Shown here: positions 26,726-35,752 of the stretch, one piece after another
Position numbering within the stretch: the stretch's first letter is position 1
Layout of the letters: each line of letters begins with the position of its first letter
Origin: Pseudomonadota bacterium
Lineage (GTDB): Bacteria; Pseudomonadota; Alphaproteobacteria; Azospirillales; Azospirillaceae
Length of the DNA: 64,000 nt
Reading direction: 5' to 3'
Assembly: GCA_023423695.1 (NCBI GenBank)
Contig: JAFAFA010000155.1
Span: 62,001-126,000, forward strand
Program-made: the position numbers and the translations under genes
The notes under the pieces: generated by a model
The model's input: only the letters and a program-made list of their open reading frames with translations
Database searches by the model: none
Told to the model about the DNA's origin: nothing

Positions 26726-29467
26726 ATGATGGAAGATCCGGGTTCGGTGAAAACGCATCGGCGGACGCTGGCCGAAGATCCGGCGGAGCCCTTGTCCTGG
26801 CAGCGCCTGGCGTTGGAAGCGTATCAGGGCGGCAGAAGGCGGCAGGCCCTGTCGCTTTTCGTTCGCGCCGCGCGGCTGCACGGAGACGGCGCCGTGCTGG
26901 AGCGGCAGATCGAGAGGGTGATCACACCCGCCCTCAACCAAGCCATAGCGCTGATGCAGAACGGGCTGGTCGACGAGGCGGCCGCGGTCATCGAACCGTT
27001 GGCGGAGGTCATCGCCCCGCGCGGCGATTTCGCGCATGTTCTCGGCGTTCTGCGCCTGGTTCAGGGACGCGACGACGAGGCCGCCCGTTTCCACGCCGCG
27101 TCCCGGATGGAGGACAGCGGCCTTGGAATCGCCCTCACCGGGATCGCCCGCCACCGTGCCGATTACGATTTCATCGGCACGGTCGTCATTCCCGTCTACC
27201 AGATGGAGGACACGATCGAGCGGGCGCTCGACAGTGTCCTGGCGGCGGTCCGCTACCACCGCGCGGCGTCCGGCGACGCTGGAGCGAAGGTCCATGTCTG
27301 CGTCGTCGACGACGCCTCCCCCGACGACACCGTGGCACGGGCGCTGCGCTGGGCACGGGCGCATCCGGAACAGAGTGTCGCGGTCATCGCCAACAACCGG
27401 AACCGGGGCGCCGGGCGGACGCGCAACGCGGGCGCCGCCGCCGCGCTGGGCCGCTATCTCTGGTTCCTCGATGCCGACGATCATTATTTGGAACGGCACC
27501 TGTTCCTGACGATCCGGGCTTTGGACGCGGCCCCCGACGCTGGCTTCGTCCGCACCGGCATGGTCTTCGACAGCATCGATGCGGAGGTCACCCAGGATTG
27601 GCGGCAGGCATCGGAAAACTGCTATCCCGGCAATCTCTGCGTCCGGCGCGACTGCCACGACCGGATCGGCGGCTTTCCGGAGGAAGCGCCGTTCCACCCG
27701 GCGGTCGCGGACGATGTGGCCTACAGCCGCGCCCTGCACAGCCGGTTCGGTGGCCTGAAGCTCTCCGAGAAGACCGTCCACTACACGATGCGGCCCGGCA
27801 ACGCGCTGGAGCGGCAACGGGCCGAGATGACCGGCGGCCCGCCGTCGGCGGAGCGCCAGCGGCCGGACAGCCGGTTCGTGGCCATCGAACTGCTGACCCG
27901 GCGCCGCCTCTACGGCTTGGCGGCCAACGCGATCCCCAGCCCGCCAGCGCCACCGACGGACGCCGCCGTCTGGCTGGAGAAGGGGAGGGAACTGATCCGT
28001 GGCCAGCAGACGGAATCTGCCATCGCCGTGCTGGTCCGGGCGGCAGCCCTCGATCCCGCCAACGCGACGGTGTGGTTCGAATTGGGGCTGGCGGCGAACG
28101 GGCTGAAACGCTATGCCCTGGCCCTCCGCGGGTTCCAGGCGGTGGCGAGCCTTCACCCGGATGCGGGAGGGGCGCGCTTCAACCTTGCCTCCCTGCGGTT
28201 CGAGCAGGGCGCCCTCGATCCGGCCGCCCGCCACCTGCGGGAGGCGTTGGCGCTCCGGCCGGAGCATGCCGGTTCCCTGTTCCTGTTGGGGCGCACCGAA
28301 CGGCGGCGGGGACAGGCGGGTGTCGCGCAGGAGTTTCTCCGGCGGGCCGTGCAGGTCGAACCGGAGTTGGGAGAGATCCGGGCGGAGCGGGCCGAGGCGG
28401 CCCTTGCCCTCGGCCATGCGGTCGAGGCGATGGAGCATGCCCAACTTGCGCTGGCCCTCGCGCCCGCCCTGTTCGACGGGCATACCGCGCTTGCCGGCGC
28501 CCTGGAGGCGCTCGGCCGGCCGGATGCGGCGCTGCCGGTCTGGGAGCGGGCGATCCGCTGCAATCCCGGCCGTGGGGAGGCCTTCACCGGGCGTGCCGTC
28601 AATCGGCTGATCCGGCGGTTCGGACCGCCGCCTGTGCCGGCGCCGCGGGCGGAGACCGGGCGCCGGCTCGCCTCCACATCGCTCGGCTGGCATGGCCGGT
28701 TCGGCAACCAGCTTTTGCAGTACGGTGTCCTGCGTCTGTACGCCGCGCGGCATGGCCTTAACCTGGAAGTGCCGCCCTGGCCGGGGCGCCATCTCTATGG
28801 GCTGGACGATCCGCTGCCCGGCCCCGCCTTGCCCCGCCTGCCGGAGCGGGAGGTCGAGGCAAGCGTCATGGCCGCGCTCAGTAGTCCGGGGAGCGGCCCA
28901 TGGAGCGGCACGGAGCGCGAGGTGCTGGCCGACCGCGACGTCTCCGCCTATTTCTGCGGCGACACCAGCTTTCTGGCGCCGCATCGGGAATCCTTCCGCG
29001 GTTTCTTCACGCCGGGACCACACATCCGGCCATGGGCGGACGCGCTGACCACCCGCCTGCGCGCAGCCGGCCGTACGGTGGTGGCCTTGCACATCCGGCG
29101 CGGCGACTTCGGCTGGGGGCCGTTCTGGACGGCGCCGGAAAGCTGGTACCTGCATTGGCTGGATGCGATCTGGCCCGGCCTGGAGCAGCCGGTTCTCTAC
29201 GTCGCGACGGACGACCCGCGCTGCCTCTCCGCCTTCGCCGCCTACCGGCCGCTCTCCGCCCGGGATCTGGCGGAGCCGATTCCCGGGGCGGAGTTCCTCA
29301 CCGATTTCCATGCGCTGTGCGAGGCCGATCTGGTGGCGGTGTCCAACAGCAGCTTCTCCTTCGTGGCGACCATGCTGAACCGGCGCGCCCGAAGCGTCGT
29401 CCGTCCCGACAAGGCCCGGCAGGCGCTTCTTCCCTACGACCCCTGGTCCAGCCCGGTTCTGCTGTGA
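26726..29467 (+). CDS. Fusion glycosyltransferase: GT2 - TPR - GT11-like fucosyltransferase
   Basis: This 913-residue protein has three parts. After a helical N-terminus, residues about 150-370 are a GT-A family 2 domain (TVVIPVYQMEDTIERALDS, VVDDASPDD, RNRGAGRTRNAG, and the metal-binding LDADDHY at about 248). Residues about 415-615 are TPR repeats. Residues about 645-905 resemble alpha-1,2-fucosyltransferases of family GT11 (WHGRFGNQLLQYGVLRLYA, VVALHIRRGDFGW, VSNSSFSFVATMLN). The HxRRGDF segment is the GDP-fucose-binding signature of that group. The combination suggests transfer of at least two sugars, one possibly fucose, to a TPR-bound acceptor. The stop overlaps the next start (TGATG), so the two are coupled. 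Confidence 0.87.
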   Translation: MMEDPGSVKTHRRTLAEDPAEPLSWQRLALEAYQGGRRRQALSLFVRAARLHGDGAVLERQIERVITPALNQAIALMQNGLVDEAAAVIEPLAEVIAPRGDFAHVLGVLRLVQGRDDEAARFHAASRMEDSGLGIALTGIARHRADYDFIGTVVIPVYQMEDTIERALDSVLAAVRYHRAASGDAGAKVHVCVVDDASPDDTVARALRWARAHPEQSVAVIANNRNRGAGRTRNAGAAAALGRYLWFLDADDHYLERHLFLTIRALDAAPDAGFVRTGMVFDSIDAEVTQDWRQASENCYPGNLCVRRDCHDRIGGFPEEAPFHPAVADDVAYSRALHSRFGGLKLSEKTVHYTMRPGNALERQRAEMTGGPPSAERQRPDSRFVAIELLTRRRLYGLAANAIPSPPAPPTDAAVWLEKGRELIRGQQTESAIAVLVRAAALDPANATVWFELGLAANGLKRYALALRGFQAVASLHPDAGGARFNLASLRFEQGALDPAARHLREALALRPEHAGSLFLLGRTERRRGQAGVAQEFLRRAVQVEPELGEIRAERAEAALALGHAVEAMEHAQLALALAPALFDGHTALAGALEALGRPDAALPVWERAIRCNPGRGEAFTGRAVNRLIRRFGPPPVPAPRAETGRRLASTSLGWHGRFGNQLLQYGVLRLYAARHGLNLEVPPWPGRHLYGLDDPLPGPALPRLPEREVEASVMAALSSPGSGPWSGTEREVLADRDVSAYFCGDTSFLAPHRESFRGFFTPGPHIRPWADALTTRLRAAGRTVVALHIRRGDFGWGPFWTAPESWYLHWLDAIWPGLEQPVLYVATDDPRCLSAFAAYRPLSARDLAEPIPGAEFLTDFHALCEADLVAVSNSSFSFVATMLNRRARSVVRPDKARQALLPYDPWSSPVLL

Positions 29468-31239
29468 TGATGGACGCCGGCCACCCCGCCGCCTTGCTGC
29501 AAGTAGGAATCGCCCACCATGCCGCCGGCCGCGCGGCGGAGGCGGAAAGCGCATACCGGGCGGTACTGGCCGCCGATCCCGGCCATCCCGGCGCCCTGCA
29601 TCTGCTGGGGGTGCTGGCGCTTCATCATGGCCAGCCGGCGGTCGCGGCGCAACTCATCGGGGAATCCATCCGGCAGAACCCCGGCAATCCCGCCAGCTTT
29701 TCCAGCCTCGCCAGCGCCTTGCACCGGCTTGGCCAACTCGGCAAGGCACGGGCGAGCGCATGCTTGGCGCTGGCGCTGGACCCCGGCTCCCTCGACGGTC
29801 TCGCCACCCTCGCCGACATCCTGTCCGAGTGGGGAGAGCATGCTGCCGCGGCGGACGCGCTCGGCCGCCTGCTGCTGCTCAGCCCGTGGTCGACGGAACC
29901 GAGGCTGAAGCGTGCCCACGCGCTCCTCCACGCCGGCCGGAACGAGGACGCGGTCGAGACGCTGATGACATTGCTCGGCATGACGCCCCTGTCGGTGGCG
30001 GGATATACCAATCTGGGCGTGGCTCTGCGCCGGCTCGGGCGGGTGGAGGAGGCGATGGCCGCCTACCGCAGCGCGCTGGGCTTCTCTTCCGGGGAGCCGG
30101 GAACCCTCAACAACCTCGGCATCACCTTTCAGGATCTGGGCCGCTACGAGGAAGCCGCCGCCTGCTTCCGCATTTCCATCGCGATGCAGCCGGACGGCGC
30201 CCACGCCCATCTCAACCTCGGCCTCGTCGCGCGCGACGAGATGCGGGTGGACGAGTCCATCCGTCTGGCGCGCCGCGCCGCCGCGCTGGAGCCGGCCCTG
30301 GCCGAGGCGCATACCGCTCTGGGCCATGGTCTCCTGATCAAGGGAGAGTTCCGCGAAGGCTTCGCGGAGTATGAATGGCGGTCCCGCATGGCGGACTTCC
30401 CCTCGCCCCGCCGTGAATTCTCGTCGCCCGTCTGGGACGGATCGCCTCTTGCGGGCCGCACTCTGCTTGTTCATGACGAGCAGGGGGTGGGGGACACGAT
30501 CATGTTCGCGCGCTACGCCGCGCTGCTCCAGACGCACGGTGCGCGGGTCTTCCTGGACTGCAACGGACAGCTCGTCCGGCTGCTCTCGTCGATGCCGGGG
30601 ATCGCCGGCGTCATTCCCCGCTACGACCCACCGCCGCCGCACGATTTCCATGTGGCGCTGGCGAGCCTGCCGCACCTGCTGCGCGCTACCCTCTACACCG
30701 TCCCCGCGCCGCTCGCCTACCTGCGGGCGGAACCGGCCTTGGTGGAGAACTGGCGCGCGCGGCTCGGTCCACGGCGTGGCCTCCGCATCGGGCTGGTCTG
30801 GGCCGGCAACCCGGAGTTCAAGGGCGATCGGCTGCGCTCACCCGGTTTCGCGGCTTTCCGGCCCCTGCTCGATCTGCCGGGGGTTTCGGTCTATGGGCTT
30901 CAGAAGGGGCCGGGGCGGCGCGATTTGGAAGGGTGCGGGCCGCTGCCGGACGGCTTCGTCGACCTGGGCGCGGACATCGCCGACTTCGCCGACACGGCGG
31001 CGATCATGGAGAATTTGGATCTGATCGTCAGTTCCTGCACCGGGCCGGCTCATCTCGCCGGAGCGCTTGGGCGGCCGGTCTGGACCGTGCTGCCCTTCGC
31101 GCCGGACTGGCGGTGGCTGGAGCATGGCGTTTGCACACCCTGGTATCCGACGATGCGCCTGTTCCGACAGGAGCGGCGCGGCGATTGGAGCGCGGTTGTG
31201 GCGCGACTGTGCGGGATGCTGGAAAGCCTGACCGGCTGA
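29467..31239 (+). CDS. TPR - GT9-like glycosyltransferase with altered sugar-nucleotide motif
   Basis: This 590-residue protein has about eight TPR units (1-300) and a GT9-like domain (about 320-590). Motifs in order are DEQGVGDTIMFARY, LRIGLVWAGNPEF, YGLQKGPGRRDL, DFADTAAIMENLDL, PAHLAGALGRPVW and TPWYPTMRLFRQ. Where paralogues in this window have D-S or D-T before the VAH/GH-type His (for example SVDSAVAH), this one reads SSCTGPAH, so the conserved acidic residue is replaced by Cys. That may change donor use or abolish activity. It is translationally coupled to the gene before it by a TGATG overlap. It ends 2 bases from the stop of the convergent gene. Confidence 0.87.
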   Translation: MMDAGHPAALLQVGIAHHAAGRAAEAESAYRAVLAADPGHPGALHLLGVLALHHGQPAVAAQLIGESIRQNPGNPASFSSLASALHRLGQLGKARASACLALALDPGSLDGLATLADILSEWGEHAAAADALGRLLLLSPWSTEPRLKRAHALLHAGRNEDAVETLMTLLGMTPLSVAGYTNLGVALRRLGRVEEAMAAYRSALGFSSGEPGTLNNLGITFQDLGRYEEAAACFRISIAMQPDGAHAHLNLGLVARDEMRVDESIRLARRAAALEPALAEAHTALGHGLLIKGEFREGFAEYEWRSRMADFPSPRREFSSPVWDGSPLAGRTLLVHDEQGVGDTIMFARYAALLQTHGARVFLDCNGQLVRLLSSMPGIAGVIPRYDPPPPHDFHVALASLPHLLRATLYTVPAPLAYLRAEPALVENWRARLGPRRGLRIGLVWAGNPEFKGDRLRSPGFAAFRPLLDLPGVSVYGLQKGPGRRDLEGCGPLPDGFVDLGADIADFADTAAIMENLDLIVSSCTGPAHLAGALGRPVWTVLPFAPDWRWLEHGVCTPWYPTMRLFRQERRGDWSAVVARLCGMLESLTG

Positions 31240-31241
31240 GG

Positions 31242-32783
31242 CTACGGGGTCCAGGGCTGGAAGGAACGAATGCGCCGCGCCGCCATGTCCGGCTCGACGA
31301 AGATCCGGGCGCGCCGGTTGAGCCGGGCGGCGAGCTGGCTGAAGCCGCTCGCGGCGCTGATGCCGACCACATCGGCCTGGGTCAACACGTGGAAGTCCTG
31401 GAGATACTCCAGACCGGGCCAGTCCGGCGCAACGTCTTGCCGGGCCAGCGGCCGGAACTCGGCAAAATCCCGGCGGACCGCCGGGAGGTCGTCGCTGGCG
31501 AGATAGAGCACCGGCCGGTCGAGCCGGGGCCACAGCGCGCGCAGCCACTCCACATACCAGGCCGTGTCGGTGATAGGGTAGCCGAGCGGGACGAAGTCGC
31601 CGCGCCGCAGGTGCAATGCCACCACCGTGGCGCCTTCGGCCCGGAGCCGACCGACCGCCGGATCGAGCCAGGGCGCCCAGACCGGGCGTGGCCGCAGCCA
31701 CGACTGCACCCGCTCGCGATAGCTCTCCTTGTGGTCGAAGAGGAAAAGGGGCGAGAGGATATCGCGGTTCAGAACGGGCGCCGGGGGAACGGGCGGCGTG
31801 GCCGTCCCGCCGGAAACCAGCCTGTTGAGGAGGGTACGGCCGAAGAGCAGGGGCGGCAACGGCCCGCTCTGGGGTGGATCGTCCAGGGTGAAGAACGCGC
31901 CGCCCACCCAGTCCGGGGTCTCCAGCACAAGGCCGTGCGTCTCGGCGTAGAGCCGCAGAAGGATGTATTCGAGAACGTTGTGGGCGAAGCGTCCGCGGCC
32001 GGCCAGAGAGGAGGACGTGATGCGCGGAAGCTGCCTGCTGTCCGGGGCCGGCCGCCTCAACCGCAAACCCTGACCGGCAAGCGAGGCGCGGAGCATGGCG
32101 AGCGACCGGATCGTGAAGAACCAGCCATGGTCGCCCTCGCTACCCGCGAGACGCGCGGCGGCGGCATCGGGCGCGTTCTCTTGCAGGTCCAGCGCGGCCA
32201 GCGCCGTCAGGCACTCGGCACGGTAGGTACGGCCCGCCAGCGGCATGTCCATGAGATTGGTGAACAGTTCGCGCGCCGGACCCAGCGCGCCGCGCCGGAT
32301 GAGCAGCCCGTTCAAGTGCTCGATGGCGGAGGCGGCGTCGGTTCCCGGCCGGGACAGGCTGTCCAGAAGCAGGGCCTCCGCCTCGCGGTGCCGGCCGAGG
32401 GCGTCCAGCATCTCGGCGATGCGCGTGCGGGCCAACCCGAGCCCGAGTCGGGCCGCGCGGTCGTAGGCACGGAGCGCCCCCTCCGGATCGTGGCTTTGGC
32501 TGGCGTTGCCGAGATTGTACCAGCATTCCGGTGTGGCGGGTCCAAGCGCCAGCGCCCGCTGCAGCCGTGCCCGCGCTTCCTCATGGGCGCCCCCGTCGAG
32601 GAGGCCGTTGCCCAGGCTCATGTGGGCGGGCAGGAAGTCGATCTTGGCGCGGATGGCACGGCGCTGGCTGTCCAGGGCCTCTTCGAGCCGCCCGGCCCGG
32701 CGCAGGGCCAGACCCAGCGCATGATGGCTCTCGGCGGAGCAGGAAAGGTGGGGTGAGGCCGGGTCGGTGGGCGTCGGGATCAT
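31242..32783 (-). CDS. TPR - GT11-like fucosyltransferase
   Basis: This 513-residue protein has TPR repeats in the first about 200 residues (HHALGLALRRAGRLEEALDS, CWYNLGNASQSHDPEGAL). A domain from about 250 to the end is related to the last third of the gene at 26726: LAGRGRFAHNVLEYILLRLYA, VVALHLRRGDFVPLG and a C-terminal VGISAASGFSQLAARLN. The RRGDF element is typical of GDP-fucose-using GT11-type enzymes, so a fucosyl-type transfer is the best guess. The expected G-N-x-L/M-F/L-Q segment reads AHNVLEY here, a divergent form. ATG at 32783 overlaps the stop of the upstream gene by 4 bases (ATGA), so the two minus-strand genes form an operon. Confidence 0.83.
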   Translation of the reverse strand: MIPTPTDPASPHLSCSAESHHALGLALRRAGRLEEALDSQRRAIRAKIDFLPAHMSLGNGLLDGGAHEEARARLQRALALGPATPECWYNLGNASQSHDPEGALRAYDRAARLGLGLARTRIAEMLDALGRHREAEALLLDSLSRPGTDAASAIEHLNGLLIRRGALGPARELFTNLMDMPLAGRTYRAECLTALAALDLQENAPDAAAARLAGSEGDHGWFFTIRSLAMLRASLAGQGLRLRRPAPDSRQLPRITSSSLAGRGRFAHNVLEYILLRLYAETHGLVLETPDWVGGAFFTLDDPPQSGPLPPLLFGRTLLNRLVSGGTATPPVPPAPVLNRDILSPLFLFDHKESYRERVQSWLRPRPVWAPWLDPAVGRLRAEGATVVALHLRRGDFVPLGYPITDTAWYVEWLRALWPRLDRPVLYLASDDLPAVRRDFAEFRPLARQDVAPDWPGLEYLQDFHVLTQADVVGISAASGFSQLAARLNRRARIFVEPDMAARRIRSFQPWTP

Positions 32784-35518
32784 GACGGTTCCACCGTGAA
32801 AGCTTCCGGCGGCAGGCCGGCTGCGTGGCGGTCCCACATGATCCGGTAGGCATGTTCGAGATGCCGCGTGAAGCGGGGGCTGTCGAACAAGGGTGCCGTG
32901 GCGTGCCCGGTCTCGAGCCGGCGGCGGTAGGCGGCGAGCGCTGCGGGCTCTCTGGCCAGCCGCACCGCGCGGTCCTCATACTCCGCGAAGGAGTGGGTGA
33001 CCGTTTCGGGCAGGCCGGCCGCGTGCAGCAGGCTGGCCGCGACGCTGGAGGCAAAGGTCTCGCCCCGCATGGTGAGGACGGGCAACCCCATCCATAGGGC
33101 GTCGGAGGTGGTGGTGTGCCCGGTGTATGGGAAGCTGTCGAGTGCCAGATCGCCAAGCCGATAGCGGGCGAGATGCTCGGCCTGCGGGCGGGTGGCGGCG
33201 AAGACCAGCCGTGCCGGTTCGACGCCATGGCGCGCCGCCTCCATCCGCAGGTTGGCGGTGGCGTCGCTTCCCGCCTCCAGGAGCCAGAGCGTGCTGCCCG
33301 GCACGCGGCGCAGGATGCGCATCCAAAGGGCGAACAGGGCGGGGGTGATCTTGAAGGCGGCGTGGAAGGCGCAGAAGATCACGCCTTCAGCGGGCAGGCC
33401 GCAGGCCGCACGCGTCGGCACGGGGGCGTCGGCCGGCCGGCGGCGGTCGTTGACCTGATAGCTGTCGGGCATCCGCACCAGCCGCTCGCGGTAGAAGGGC
33501 TGGTGTTCAGGCGGCGTGACGATGCGGTCGCCGATGGCATAGTCCACTAGGTCCGCGCCCAAGGGGCCTGGATAGCCCAGATAGGCGACCTGTATGGGCG
33601 CCAGACGCCGCGCCAACAGCGTCAATCGGGCGTTCTGGGTGTAGCCCTTGAGGTCCACAAGGATGTGGATGCCGTCCTCGGCGCACAGCGCCGCGACCGC
33701 GTCGGGATCGGCGTGCCGCAGGTCGCGGAAGCGGTCGAAGCCGGCCTCCAGCCGCCGCCGCATCGGGCTTCCATCGTCCTCGCCGTAGGAATAGCCGAAG
33801 ACGGTGAAGCGGCTCCGGTCATGCAGTTCGAAGAGTTCGGCCGTCAGGTGGGCGGTGGCGTGCTCGTGGAAGTCGGCGGAAAGATAAGCGACATTCAGCC
33901 GCCCCCCGGAGGAGACGGGCCGTTGCAAGGCCGCAGCCGGTGGGACCGGTCCGACGACCGACCGGTGGAAATGGCGGGCCGCGCGGTCCTGCTGCGCCGG
34001 GCTGGTCCCGATGAGCAGGCTCAACAGCGGCAGCACGATTCCCTCGTCGCGGTCGATGACCTCCAGCAGCCGGCGGCAGGTCTCCCCGTGGGTCCGCCAG
34101 TCGCAGATGGACAGGTTCGCGAAGAGGCGGTCGCAGAGGGATTCCGTTCGTTCCGGGGCGAGCCGATGGGCGTGATCGTAGCCTTCGGCGGCCTTTGCCA
34201 TCCGCTTCGCCGCGCGCAGACTGTGCGCGGTTTCGCGCCAGGCCTCCACAGAGTCCGGCTGGAGCGCCAGCGCCCTCCTGTGGGCGTCCAGCGCCTCTTC
34301 GCCGCGCTGTTTGTCCCGGAGCAGGGTGCCGAGCCGGGTGAAGAGCAGGGCGTCCGGCTGAAGTCGGAGCGCGCGCCGGGTCAGGATCGCGGCGCGTTGG
34401 GGACGGGCATCGCGGTCCAGCAGGGCGAGATTGCTGAAGGCGTCCGCGAGGTCCGGCTGCAAGGCGATGGCGAGGGCGAAGTGCTGCCGCGACTCCTCCA
34501 GCCGCCCCAGTGAAAAATCCACCACTCCCAGCAGGAAGGCCGCCGCCGGCTGGTCGGGCGACGCGGTGAGGATCGCCCGGCACAGCGTGCCGCTCTCTTC
34601 CGGCTTTCCCTGCTGGTAGAGGGCGAAAGCCCGGCCCAGCGCCTCTTCCGGCATGAAGACCGCAGACCCGTGGCTGAGCGGGCGCGTGACCGTGCCGCCG
34701 TCGGGTGTGGAGAGGGTGTAAGGGTCCTGCTTGCGGGGCAGGGGGTAGCCCGCCAGATGCAGGATGCCGAGCGGAGCATGGGGAAGCTCCGGCTCCAGCA
34801 GCAACCGGCCGTCCGCGGAGCTGAAGGGGATGGCCCGGAAGCAGATCCAGTTGCAGCGCGCCGGCAACTGGCTGAACGGCAACCCTCCGGTGCGCAGGGC
34901 GAGGTTCAACGCGACCTGTTCGCTGACGAAGAGCGCGGTGCGGCGGAGGGAGTCCGCCAGCAGGCGTGCCCAGAGCGCCCAGTGCGGCGCGTCGCGGCGC
35001 GCGGCAAAGACGCCGCAGTTCAGCAGAGGGTAGGCGAAGAGGCGGCGCGCCGTGTCCTCGTCGAAGCAGGCCTTGTACCAGTCATGGAGGTGATGGGCGT
35101 AGGGCGCACCGTCGTAGAAGGGCGTGTAGGCGCGGTCAAGCTCCGGCACGATGGCGAAGCCGGTCGCCGCCGCACCCGCCAGCAGCAGCTCGATGGCCGA
35201 CCAATCCTGCACCCAGCAGTCGGCGTCCAGCCACAGGATGGTGGCGGCGTCGGGAACATGGCCCGGGAGATGTGGGCGCGACACCATCGCCTTGAAATAC
35301 TCCGGCATCGGCCGGTCGAAGGGATGGTCCCAGCCGGGGATCGTCAGCCGCGCCCCTTCGCCCGTCAGCCAGCGCCGTTGCTCCATCCCAAGCCCGAGAT
35401 CGAGGACGACGATAGGAACCCCGGCCCCCTGTGGAAAGGCGCGGATCGAGTGGATGAGCCCCTGGAGCAGCGGGAAATAGGCGGCGTCGCCGGCGGTCGC
35501 AATCGCGAAGGGATGCAC
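32780..35518 (-). CDS. Fusion glycosyltransferase: GT8-like - TPR - GT41 (OGT/SPINDLY type)
   Basis: This protein has 912 residues. The N-terminal about 285 form a GT-A domain (FAIATAGDAAYFPLLQGLI, IVVLDLGLG, and the metal-binding ILWLDADCW near 95), like GT8-type transferases. TPR repeats follow (about 290-440). Residues about 525-905 are a GT41 catalytic region: LNVAYLSADFHEHATAHL, ILVDLKGYTQNARL, PIQVAYLGYPGPLG, and the UDP-site-like HTTTSDALWMGLPVLTM. GT41 enzymes (OGT, SPINDLY, HMW1C) put GlcNAc, fucose or glucose on proteins in the cytosol. Carrying a second transferase in front suggests initiation and extension by one chain. Translation starts at GTG 35518, with GGGAG 7 bases upstream. 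It is the first gene of a two-gene minus-strand operon. Confidence 0.9.
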   Translation of the reverse strand: MHPFAIATAGDAAYFPLLQGLIHSIRAFPQGAGVPIVVLDLGLGMEQRRWLTGEGARLTIPGWDHPFDRPMPEYFKAMVSRPHLPGHVPDAATILWLDADCWVQDWSAIELLLAGAAATGFAIVPELDRAYTPFYDGAPYAHHLHDWYKACFDEDTARRLFAYPLLNCGVFAARRDAPHWALWARLLADSLRRTALFVSEQVALNLALRTGGLPFSQLPARCNWICFRAIPFSSADGRLLLEPELPHAPLGILHLAGYPLPRKQDPYTLSTPDGGTVTRPLSHGSAVFMPEEALGRAFALYQQGKPEESGTLCRAILTASPDQPAAAFLLGVVDFSLGRLEESRQHFALAIALQPDLADAFSNLALLDRDARPQRAAILTRRALRLQPDALLFTRLGTLLRDKQRGEEALDAHRRALALQPDSVEAWRETAHSLRAAKRMAKAAEGYDHAHRLAPERTESLCDRLFANLSICDWRTHGETCRRLLEVIDRDEGIVLPLLSLLIGTSPAQQDRAARHFHRSVVGPVPPAAALQRPVSSGGRLNVAYLSADFHEHATAHLTAELFELHDRSRFTVFGYSYGEDDGSPMRRRLEAGFDRFRDLRHADPDAVAALCAEDGIHILVDLKGYTQNARLTLLARRLAPIQVAYLGYPGPLGADLVDYAIGDRIVTPPEHQPFYRERLVRMPDSYQVNDRRRPADAPVPTRAACGLPAEGVIFCAFHAAFKITPALFALWMRILRRVPGSTLWLLEAGSDATANLRMEAARHGVEPARLVFAATRPQAEHLARYRLGDLALDSFPYTGHTTTSDALWMGLPVLTMRGETFASSVAASLLHAAGLPETVTHSFAEYEDRAVRLAREPAALAAYRRRLETGHATAPLFDSPRFTRHLEHAYRIMWDRHAAGLPPEAFTVEPS

Positions 35519-35752
35519 CGATCAACTCCCGGCCGGCGTTCCTCTCCCGCGGCGGGGGAGGGGCAGCAGAAGAGCGAAATGTCTGAAGCGGGAACCGGCG
35601 GTGCGTTCCATTCGTTCCCTCCGTCCATCGAACAGGGCATCGACCCTGCATCATCGACCGGGTCTTGGCAATCCCGCGGGCATCTTGCCTCGCTGGTGTG
35701 TTCCATCCCATGTTCCCCCATCCCTGGGTTCATGCTTGTCCGAGGTCTCGGT

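Noticed and set aside
22402..29554. Long minus-strand frames of 951 and 1,486 codons in the glycosyltransferase cluster
   Set aside because: The first is antisense to the four-module gene. In the second, only the part from 26482 to 25094 is a real gene; the rest is antisense to the gene at 26726.
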